Of a DNA stretch of 32,723 nt, positions 26,385 through 32,723 are shown piece after piece; position 1 is the first letter of the stretch, and each line of letters begins with the position of its first letter. The notes under the pieces were generated by a model that searched no databases, was not told the origin of the DNA, and was given only the letters and a program-made list of their open reading frames with translations. The translations under genes were made by a program, and so were the position numbers. This DNA is from an uncultured Paracoccaceae bacterium (lineage in GTDB: Bacteria; Pseudomonadota; Alphaproteobacteria; Rhodobacterales; Rhodobacteraceae): NCBI GenBank assembly GCA_913043905.1, contig CAJWNQ010000019.1, forward strand, positions 1 through 32,723, written 5' to 3'.

Positions 26385-27958
26385 CACTCCACCCCTAACG
26401 TTTTATTGCTATCCAACATGCCCATTGAACCGTCTAAGAGGCCTAGAGCCGCTTGATTGGCGATATCATAAAGAAAGTCAGTTGAAAGACCAAACCACAA
26501 ACAAGAACCAGCCAGTATCCACATTGGGATTAACATCATTAAAGGTGCTTCTGTTGCAGTACTATCTGGATTAGGTTCGCGTAAATATAAGACCTCAAAT
26601 ACGCGCCATACATAAACAACAGCCAACAGTGAGGATAAAACAATTGCAATAGATACTAATAAAAATAAACTATTTTCAGAAACTCGTTCAAGGGCCGCTT
26701 GAACTAATAACCACTTTGACAAAAAGCCTGCAGTCCCAGGAACTCCAATCAAAGATAGTCCACCAACGACAATTGCACCACAGGTCAAAGGCATTTTTCG
26801 ACCTAAGCCAGATATTTGAGTATAGAATGCACCACCAGTACGAAGAACTAATGCGCCAACACCCATAAATAACAATGCTTTGGCCAACCCATGGTTAAAC
26901 ATATGCAATAATGCAGCCGTCAGGCCTGTTTCTGTAAGGATAGCTATGCCCAACAACATATAACCTACTTGGGCTATCGATGAATATGCTAACATCCTTT
27001 TAAAATTTATTTGAAATGCAGCAATGAAAGATGCCGAGAACATCGCAATAATAGCAAGTGGCAAAAATATGATTTCAAGAGCATTTGTAGTAAAAGAAAA
27101 ATCTGGGTGGTAAACCGAAAATATGAAGCGCATCAAAACGTAAAGTGCCGCTTTTGTAGCCGTAGCTGATAAAAAAACAGTTACTGCAGATGGAGCAAAT
27201 GTATACGCTTTTGGCAACCATAAATGTAAAGGAAACATTGCAACCTTTAGCCCCAGACCAACTACAATAAAAGCAAATCCAGACCTCACAGTACGATTTG
27301 CTCCTTGATCAGCAATACGATCTGCCAAATCTGCCATGTTCAAAGTTCCAGTAGCCATATAAAGCATACCCAAACCAATAACAAAAAACGTTGCACCAAT
27401 AGTGCCCATAATTAAATAATCATATGCGGCAGTCAGAGCACGGCGATCTCGAGCTGCACCTTGCGCTACAAGAACATAAGTAGACAAAGAAGATATTTCC
27501 AAGAAAACAAAGACATTAAAAGCATCTCCAGTTGCAACCATGCCCAACAATCCTGTCAAACATAGCATCCAACAAGCATAAAATAAGCTATGATTTTTTG
27601 ATAGAATTTCATCTTTGACAGAAACGTAAGCAAACGGCAAAACTACTGTTCCAATTGCACTAATCAGCATCAAAACATATGCATTAACAGTATCAATTCG
27701 GTACTCAATTCCCAAAGGTGGCGACCAACCTCCCATTGTATAGGATATGTAGCCACCTTCACGCACTGACATCATCAACATCACCGATATAATCAACGCA
27801 ACAGCTGACGAGACAAATGCAAGCGGCCAAGCCAAGCGACGCGACCCCAATAAAACAATTAATGGTGCAGCACAAAACGGCACCAAGACCTGCAATAATG
27901 GTAAGTGATCATACAAAGTGCGCGCAGTGTGCTCTGCAACCAAAGCAGTATTAGCCAT
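26384..27958 (-). CDS. mrpD: Mrp antiporter subunit D
   Basis: 524-residue antiporter-like subunit directly after mrpC, the position of classical MrpD. Helix 5 Glu154 (FVFLEISSLSTYVLVA), helix 7 Lys238 (GLGLKVAMFPLHLWLPKAY), helix 8 Lys269 (SATATKAALYVLMR) and a helix 12 Lys (AGFLSKWLLVQAAL) are all present, so proton conduction should be intact. ATG overlaps the mrpC stop as TAATG. Confidence 0.93.
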   Translation of the reverse strand: MANTALVAEHTARTLYDHLPLLQVLVPFCAAPLIVLLGSRRLAWPLAFVSSAVALIISVMLMMSVREGGYISYTMGGWSPPLGIEYRIDTVNAYVLMLISAIGTVVLPFAYVSVKDEILSKNHSLFYACWMLCLTGLLGMVATGDAFNVFVFLEISSLSTYVLVAQGAARDRRALTAAYDYLIMGTIGATFFVIGLGMLYMATGTLNMADLADRIADQGANRTVRSGFAFIVVGLGLKVAMFPLHLWLPKAYTFAPSAVTVFLSATATKAALYVLMRFIFSVYHPDFSFTTNALEIIFLPLAIIAMFSASFIAAFQINFKRMLAYSSIAQVGYMLLGIAILTETGLTAALLHMFNHGLAKALLFMGVGALVLRTGGAFYTQISGLGRKMPLTCGAIVVGGLSLIGVPGTAGFLSKWLLVQAALERVSENSLFLLVSIAIVLSSLLAVVYVWRVFEVLYLREPNPDSTATEAPLMMLIPMWILAGSCLWFGLSTDFLYDIANQAALGLLDGSMGMLDSNKTLGVE

Positions 27959-28413
27959 TACGTCAAACCTTCTGCAACATCGCGATGCTTGTTATTATCA
28001 TCACGTGTCATTTCTTGTTCAATGTTCAAAATATCTTCTTCATCAATTGTATTGAAACTTTCACGAATACGAATGATCAATGCTAAACCCAATGACGTTG
28101 TCGCTATGCCAACAACAATTGCTGTTAGAATTAAAACATGTGGCAATGGGTTCGAATACACAATTCCTTGCAAGGCTTCTTTGTCTACATGATATTTATC
28201 ATCCATGGGAAAGATCGGAGCAGTGCCACCAGTAACTTTACCAATCGATACATAAAACATAAAAACAGATGCCTGAAAAATATTTAGTCCAATAATTTTT
28301 TTCACTAAGTTTGTTTTATCTACAACAATAAATAAGCCTGTCATCATCAAGATTATGAATAACAAATAATGTATATGCCCAGTTAAGAATTGAAGATTAA
28401 AAAGTTGGCCCAT
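27958..28413 (-). CDS. mrpC: Mrp antiporter subunit C
   Basis: 151-residue NuoK-like membrane subunit with three helices; GLFIVVDKTNLVKKIIGLNIFQASV and PLPHVLILTAIVVGIATTSLGLAL are typical of MrpC/NuoK. A longer hydrophilic C-terminus (about residues 118-151, with EEDILNIEQEMTRDDNN) follows the last helix. It lies between mrpB and mrpD with no gap. Confidence 0.93.
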   Translation of the reverse strand: MGQLFNLQFLTGHIHYLLFIILMMTGLFIVVDKTNLVKKIIGLNIFQASVFMFYVSIGKVTGGTAPIFPMDDKYHVDKEALQGIVYSNPLPHVLILTAIVVGIATTSLGLALIIRIRESFNTIDEEDILNIEQEMTRDDNNKHRDVAEGLT

Positions 28414-28857
28414 CTACCAATCCTCATCTGGTAAGCTTGGCGGTCTACCTGCAAATGCATAATAAATTGCAACCATTACTCCTGTAACAGTAACTCCAAC
28501 ACCAAACTCTATCGCCAATAGCCCCCAATGTTGGCCATGTGTTGGATGAAGGGGCGCAAATGCGTCATAATCTAAAAAATCATATCCAAGAAGCATCGTA
28601 GCAATACCAGTACATGCATAGATCAAAACGCCTAACGCTAAAATTTTATGCACAAGCCATTCTGGAAAGACTTTCTTTACAGATTCCAAACTAAAAACAA
28701 TACCATAAAGAATAAAAGCCACAGCCATGATAACACCCGCTTGAAAACCACCACCTGGTGAAAAATCGCCATGAAATTGTACGTATAAAGCGAATAAAAT
28801 AATCGTACCAACTAAAAGTTTGGTTACAACACGTAAAATTAAGTGGTGAAAAATCAT
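28414..28857 (-). CDS. mrpB: Mrp antiporter subunit B
   Basis: 147-residue four-helix membrane subunit with the family signature YVQFHGDFSPGGGFQAGVI (MnhB/MrpB type). ATGA overlap with the upstream gene and stop directly against the mrpC start show a translationally coupled operon. Confidence 0.93.
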   Translation of the reverse strand: MIFHHLILRVVTKLLVGTIILFALYVQFHGDFSPGGGFQAGVIMAVAFILYGIVFSLESVKKVFPEWLVHKILALGVLIYACTGIATMLLGYDFLDYDAFAPLHPTHGQHWGLLAIEFGVGVTVTGVMVAIYYAFAGRPPSLPDEDW

Positions 28858-29408
28858 ACCTCTTCATCCTCATCTTCGCGCCGGCGACGTAGACCAGACA
28901 ATAATAATAAAACGCCAATACCCGCTGTGAAAACAACAGCAGTTTCACCGAGAGTATCATAGCCTCGATAGCTCCCCAAGATTGCAGTTACTACGTTTGG
29001 CACATCAATATCATCTGGGGTTCGAGCTAAATAATCAGGCCCAACATGCATTTGAGCTGGTGCATCATATGCACCAAAAGCTGGCATATCTAATGTACCA
29101 TAAACCAGTGCTGCTCCTGTTACACATACTACTATTAATGGGACGAAGGCAGTATGGCGTGAACGCTTCGCAGTAGGCTTGGTTAAAGCAATTGTACCCA
29201 ACATAAGAACAGTTGAAATTCCAGCCCCAACTGCTGCCTCAGTAAACGCAACATCTACTGCATCTAATGTGACAAACAGTAACGCAGATAATAAGCTGAA
29301 AACACTTGATAACATTACAACTGCAAACAATCGCTCCATGCGGACAATTGCTAAAGCTGTTAATACTAACATTACGAATAAGACAGTATTTGTAAGTGTA
29401 TCAATCAT
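28854..29408 (-). CDS. MrpA C-terminal domain protein (MbhD-MbhE-like, DUF4040)
   Basis: 184-residue membrane protein equal to the C-terminal part of a full MrpA. The first half has the MbhD/DUF4040 motif DAVDVAFTEAAVGAGISTVL. The second half, ILGSYRGYDTLGETAVVFTA, is the MbhE-type segment. It has a short charged tail (RRRREDEDEEV). In classical Mrp this region is fused to the NuoL-like MrpA; here it is a separate gene before mrpB, as in the archaeal MBH operon, where MbhD and MbhE are small separate proteins. The DVAxTE acidic residues are thought to lie on the ion path. Confidence 0.88.
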   Translation of the reverse strand: MIDTLTNTVLFVMLVLTALAIVRMERLFAVVMLSSVFSLLSALLFVTLDAVDVAFTEAAVGAGISTVLMLGTIALTKPTAKRSRHTAFVPLIVVCVTGAALVYGTLDMPAFGAYDAPAQMHVGPDYLARTPDDIDVPNVVTAILGSYRGYDTLGETAVVFTAGIGVLLLLSGLRRRREDEDEEV

Positions 29409-29743
29409 TTATCAATACCTGGTTTCTTATGTTTATTACGTAAAGGTTTTATACCTGACACCCATGCCGCATTTGCAACTGCATGAGATGAAGTTGGCCC
29501 TGTAATAAACAAAAATACACCTATTAGAAGTAATTTAAATGTAATTAAATTAAAGCCTGAATGAATTCCCATGCCTAATAATAACAAAATTACACCACCA
29601 CTATCAGTTACAGACGCAGCATGAAGTCTTGACCAGAAGTCAGGAAATCTCAATGAACCCAAGGCCCCGATGATGACAAGGATACCCCCTGAAAAAATGC
29701 AGATCCATGCAATTACTTGAAGAAGATCTAAAAAGATATTCAC
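29405..29743 (-). CDS. mrpG: Mrp antiporter subunit G (GTG start)
   Basis: 112-residue three-helix subunit; GGILVIIGALGSLRFPDFWSRLHAASV (in part) is the MnhG/MrpG signature. GTG at 29743 overlaps the mrpF stop as GTGA and has GAGG seven bases upstream; there is no ATG alternative at a sensible place. The C-terminus is basic (KPLRNKHKKPGIDK). Confidence 0.92.
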   Translation of the reverse strand: MNIFLDLLQVIAWICIFSGGILVIIGALGSLRFPDFWSRLHAASVTDSGGVILLLLGMGIHSGFNLITFKLLLIGVFLFITGPTSSHAVANAAWVSGIKPLRNKHKKPGIDK

Positions 29744-30048
29744 TTCTTAGCCTCTCTTTCAATCAAAATATCACCAATTGCACGATACCTAAAGAATTTT
29801 AAAATTGCGATAGTACTAACAAAATTGATCAATGCGTAAAGTAAAGCAATGTCCAAAAAATCAGGCCGCTCACATAGAAAACCAAGGACCCCAATAAACA
29901 AAACAGTTTGCGTACCAAAAGAGTTTGTTGAAAGAACTCTGTCATACAAAGTTGGACCTTTGTATAAGCGTAAGAGTACTAAAACCATTGCAATAAATAA
30001 CATCAATAATGCAATCAGAAAAACAAAATGTGGGATAGTACTTATCAT
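29740..30048 (-). CDS. mrpF: Mrp antiporter subunit F
   Basis: 102-residue three-helix subunit with the MrpF pattern RLYKGPTLYDRVLSTNSFGT followed by DIALLYALINFVSTIAILKFF. ATGA overlap with mrpE. Confidence 0.92.
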   Translation of the reverse strand: MISTIPHFVFLIALLMLFIAMVLVLLRLYKGPTLYDRVLSTNSFGTQTVLFIGVLGFLCERPDFLDIALLYALINFVSTIAILKFFRYRAIGDILIEREAKK

Positions 30049-30533
30049 AAGTCAACGATGCCTTCAGTTTTTGAAACTCGTCTATCCATTTCTGCTAAAG
30101 CAGCATGATCATCAAAACTGTAAGATAACCCGTGAACTAAAAAATGATCGGCTTCCACTTCAACTGTAATTGTACCTGGCGTGAGTGTAATTGTATTTGC
30201 AAATACAGCTTGCCCTAAATCACTTTTTTGCGTGAAAGGTACTTCATACATTTTTTGCTTAATATCCATATTGGGAGATAAAACTATTTTAATTACAGTC
30301 CAATTAGATTTGGCAATTTCAGCTAAAACCCAAAAAATATATTTACCAAATTCGATTGGGCGTAAATGAACTGACAAACACTTAAAATTAGAGGCTTCAT
30401 CCATACGCCGAACAATCCATACAGCAAAGACTGAGGATCCAGCACCCAATACAAGTGTAAGCGTTTTATCAATACCTGACATTAAATACCAAAGTGCAAA
30501 TAAAAAAATAGCAGTAAAAATTGAACGTAACAA
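30045..30533 (-). CDS. mrpE: Mrp antiporter subunit E (TTG start, first gene of operon)
   Basis: 162-residue subunit with two N-terminal helices and a cytoplasmic domain; ANTITLTPGTITVEVEADHF and HGLSYSFDDHA are typical of MrpE. The start is TTG at 30533, supported by AGGAGAGG at 30541-30548 with a 7-base spacer; no ATG fits. It is the promoter-proximal gene, with all downstream genes touching or overlapping, so the operon runs E-F-G-A'-B-C-D-D2-X-D3. The whole complex should exchange Na+ (or K+) for H+, supporting pH and sodium balance in sea water. Confidence 0.92.
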   Translation of the reverse strand: MLRSIFTAIFLFALWYLMSGIDKTLTLVLGAGSSVFAVWIVRRMDEASNFKCLSVHLRPIEFGKYIFWVLAEIAKSNWTVIKIVLSPNMDIKQKMYEVPFTQKSDLGQAVFANTITLTPGTITVEVEADHFLVHGLSYSFDDHAALAEMDRRVSKTEGIVDL

Positions 30534-30858
30534 TGGAATCCCTCTCCTAGGCTTTCAATTTAAAGTTTTCCAAAGCAGGAGCAAGTCTCTAAAGGCTAAA
30601 ATAAATTTTTTCTTTAACATTATTAACTAGAAAAAATTAATTGGGGTAAATATTAAATACATTTAAATAGTATATCTTGTTAAATAGATGGGAACATCTT
30701 ATCTACGTAATGTATAAAATACCTTATCAGATATTTGTGAATTAATACTAAGCAAATGATTAAATATTTTTTTAATACTTAAGATTAAAGAACTCGTAAA
30801 ATACAAATAGCTTGTGACTAATTAAAATAATTTATTTTTTAACAAAGTGAAAAAGAAT
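30534..30858. promoter_or_regulatory. Divergent intergenic region between mrpE and kdsA
   Basis: About 325 bases of very AT-rich DNA expected to hold both promoters. On the plus strand, TTGTTA near 30678 and TATCTA with 17 bases between them form a weak candidate sigma-70 pair. GATGGGAACATC (near 30687-30698) is a short inverted repeat. No gene, tRNA or clear riboswitch is seen. Confidence 0.3.
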
Positions 30859-31695
30859 ATGCAAAATACTATTAAACTAAATGATTTTGAGATTTCAAAT
30901 GATAAGCCACTGACCATAATCTCAGGACCTTGCCAGCTAGAAGGCTTAGATCATTCTTTAATGATTGCTGAAAAATTAGCTAACGCGTGCGATAAGTTTG
31001 GTGCAAATTTTATTTTTAAAGGCTCTTTTGACAAAGCAAATCGAACATCTCTATCGGGAAAGCGTGGCTTAGGCATTCACGAAGGTTTACGTGTCATGCA
31101 AGAAGTAAAATTAAGACTAGGTTGTCCAACAGTCACAGACATTCATACAGCAGAACAATGTGCTATTACTGCAGAAGTTGTTGATGTTTTGCAAATCCCA
31201 GCATTTTTGTGCCGACAAACAGATTTATTGTTAGCAGCAGCTAATACAGGTGCAATATTAAATATAAAAAAAGGTCAATTTTTAGCACCGTGGGATATGC
31301 ATAAAGTTTTAGAAAAAGCGTCATCAACGGGTAATCAAAATATCATGGCATGTGAACGCGGGACAAGTTTTGGATATAATACTCTAGTTTCTGACATGCG
31401 TGGATTACCTGAAATGGGACGAAACGGAGTTCCAGTTATAATGGATGCAACACATTCAGTACAGCAACCAGGGGGAAATGGTGGATCGTCAGGTGGCCAG
31501 CGTGAATTTGCTCCAGTGATGGCACGATGTGCTGTAAGCTTAGGAATTGCAGGAGTTTTCATAGAAAGCCATGAAGATCCAGACAATGCCCCTAGCGATG
31601 GCCCAAATATGATTCAACTAGGGCGTATGCCAGAACTTATTAAATCCCTCATGGCTTTTGATAAGTTAGCAAAAGAAACTCCAATTCGCCTTTAA
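30859..31695 (+). CDS. kdsA: 3-deoxy-8-phosphooctulonate synthase
   Basis: Condenses arabinose 5-phosphate with phosphoenolpyruvate to Kdo-8-phosphate for lipopolysaccharide. The 278-residue product is full length. Motifs: ISGPCQLEG, FKGSFDKANRTS, CERGTSFGYNTLVSDMRGL, MDATHSVQQPGG, ESHEDPDNAPSDGPN. C25 replaces the Asn of metal-independent KdsA, and the His, Glu and Asp of the last motifs complete the site, so it is of the metal-dependent class. The ATG at 30859 fits family length; a GTG at 30847 would add MKKN and has no better ribosome site. The mutase gene follows after 21 bases. Confidence 0.96.
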   Translation: MQNTIKLNDFEISNDKPLTIISGPCQLEGLDHSLMIAEKLANACDKFGANFIFKGSFDKANRTSLSGKRGLGIHEGLRVMQEVKLRLGCPTVTDIHTAEQCAITAEVVDVLQIPAFLCRQTDLLLAAANTGAILNIKKGQFLAPWDMHKVLEKASSTGNQNIMACERGTSFGYNTLVSDMRGLPEMGRNGVPVIMDATHSVQQPGGNGGSSGGQREFAPVMARCAVSLGIAGVFIESHEDPDNAPSDGPNMIQLGRMPELIKSLMAFDKLAKETPIRL

Positions 31696-31716
31696 TAGCG
31701 TGAAGGGAAAAGCATT

Positions 31717-32723
31717 ATGACAAAGCCACAATCAAGTGTCTCACAAAATACTTGGGATTTTATGAATGAGCCAATGATTACTCCAACAGGTTTTCGTGAA
31801 TATGATGCTCGCTGGAAATATCCTGATGATATTAACCTACAAGGAATAACTGCTTTAGGTTTAGGCTTAGGGACACAAATGCATTTGCGTAATGTTGAAC
31901 CGGTCATTGCAGTTGGAAATGATTATAGATCTTATTCTTTAGATATTAAAAATGCATTAATATTAGGTCTTATGCAGGCAGGTATACATGTAAAAGATAT
32001 TGGATCTGCAGTATCACCAATGGCCTATTTTAGCCAATTTTATTTGGATGCGCCCGCTGTTGCAATGATAACTGCTAGCCACAATCCAAATGGTTGGACT
32101 GGCGTTAAAATGGGATTTGAAAGACCATTAACACACGGCCCTGATGAAATGAGTGAACTACGCGATATAGTTTTAACTGGGAATGGAAAACCTCGCGATG
32201 GCGGCAAATATGAACGTATAAAAAATGTGCGCGAGGCTTATATACAAGATTTGGTTGGTGATTTTAAAATGACGCGGAAGTTACGCATAGTTTGCGCTAC
32301 AGGAAATGGTACTGCTTCAGCGTTTGCTCCCGAAGTTTTAAAAAGAATTGGTGTTGAAGTGATCCCAAGTCATAATGAATTAGATTACACCTTTCCCCAC
32401 TACAATCCAAACCCCGAAGCTATGGAAATGCTTCATGATATGTCAAAATCTGTTATAAATAGTGGAGCTGATTTAGCATTAGGTTTTGACGGTGATGGAG
32501 ACCGCTGTGGTGTTGTAGACAATTTGGGTGAAGAAATTTTTGCGGATAAAGTAGGTGTTATTATGGCGCGTGATTTATCTAAAATTTATCCTAACTCAAC
32601 ATTTGTCGCTGATGTAAAATCAACGGGCTTGTTCAGTTCTGATCCAGAGCTTTTAGCCCTTGGGGCTAAAACAGATTACTGGAAAACAGGCCACAGTCAC
32701 ATGAAGCGTCGCGTGAAGGAGCT
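31717..32723 (+). CDS. Phosphomannomutase/phosphoglucomutase (3' end outside window)
   Basis: Alpha-D-phosphohexomutase family enzyme that interconverts hexose 1- and 6-phosphates for surface polysaccharide precursors. About 335 codons are visible; full family length is about 460-500. The phosphoserine loop TASHNPNGWTG places the catalytic serine at 121, and the metal loop GFDGDGDRCG spans 257-266. The substrate loop begins near TGHSHMKRR at the window edge. Whether mannose or glucose phosphate is preferred cannot be told. It has GAAGGG upstream of the ATG and probably shares a transcript with kdsA. Confidence 0.93.
   Translation, partial: MTKPQSSVSQNTWDFMNEPMITPTGFREYDARWKYPDDINLQGITALGLGLGTQMHLRNVEPVIAVGNDYRSYSLDIKNALILGLMQAGIHVKDIGSAVSPMAYFSQFYLDAPAVAMITASHNPNGWTGVKMGFERPLTHGPDEMSELRDIVLTGNGKPRDGGKYERIKNVREAYIQDLVGDFKMTRKLRIVCATGNGTASAFAPEVLKRIGVEVIPSHNELDYTFPHYNPNPEAMEMLHDMSKSVINSGADLALGFDGDGDRCGVVDNLGEEIFADKVGVIMARDLSKIYPNSTFVADVKSTGLFSSDPELLALGAKTDYWKTGHSHMKRRVKE

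Noticed and set aside
26385-26387. GTG as start of the second D-type subunit
   Set aside because: The adjacent ATG at 26384 has a better spacing from AGGGG and adds no loss of conserved sequence; GTG remains possible.
28691-28960. 89-codon minus-strand frame across mrpB and the DUF4040 gene
   Set aside because: It overlaps two conserved Mrp genes on the same strand in another frame and shows no family features.

Overview
The window is a chromosomal segment from an AT-rich alphaproteobacterium, most likely an oligotrophic marine Rhodobacteraceae lineage. Evidence for this is the low G+C, a marine-type TauA, a DmdC-like acyl-CoA dehydrogenase, a GltX2-type glutamyl-tRNA synthetase, and the order leuA-mreB-mreC-mreD-mrdA-rodA-(GhrA-like)-|sseB. 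That order matches my recollection of roseobacter genomes; I had no search to confirm it. No tRNA, rRNA, IS element, prophage or CRISPR array was seen. Both ends cut genes: dnaE on the left, a phosphomannomutase/phosphoglucomutase on the right.

Layout. 1-2197 (-): 5' part of DNA polymerase III alpha. 2452-7717 (+): DmdC-like dehydrogenase followed by tauA-terminator-tauB-tauC, an organosulfur/acyl-CoA region. 7897-10984 (-): gltX2-type synthetase and glutamine-dependent NAD synthetase. 11143-12540 (+): exported protein built of 18.6 MORN repeats. 12648-13346 (-): short-chain dehydrogenase. 13353-15317 (+): leuA behind a leader that encodes a 30-residue peptide with ten leucines and can form alternative hairpins. 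15498-21930 (+): the elongasome cluster mreB, mreC, mreD, mrdA (PBP2) and rodA, ending in a translationally coupled 2-hydroxyacid dehydrogenase. 21927-22703 (-): SseB-like protein, converging on and overlapping the dehydrogenase. 22850-30533 (-): a ten-gene Mrp-type cation/proton antiporter operon. 30859-32723 (+): kdsA and the truncated sugar-phosphate mutase, for surface-sugar (Kdo and hexose phosphate) supply.

The most interesting parts are three. First, the leuA leader is an unannotated ribosome-mediated attenuator with three mutually exclusive hairpins but no clear U-run. Second, the Mrp operon has the gene order E-F-G-A(C-terminal)-B-C-D, followed by a second D-like subunit, an unrecognised two-helix protein and a third D-like subunit. 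This resembles the ion-translocating module of archaeal membrane-bound hydrogenase more than the classical ABCDEFG Mrp. Third, the MORN protein looks like a tandem duplication of a nine-repeat block. Smaller points are a strong terminator placed between tauA and tauB, an enlarged TauC with a soluble insert, and several TTG/GTG starts decided by good Shine-Dalgarno sequences.
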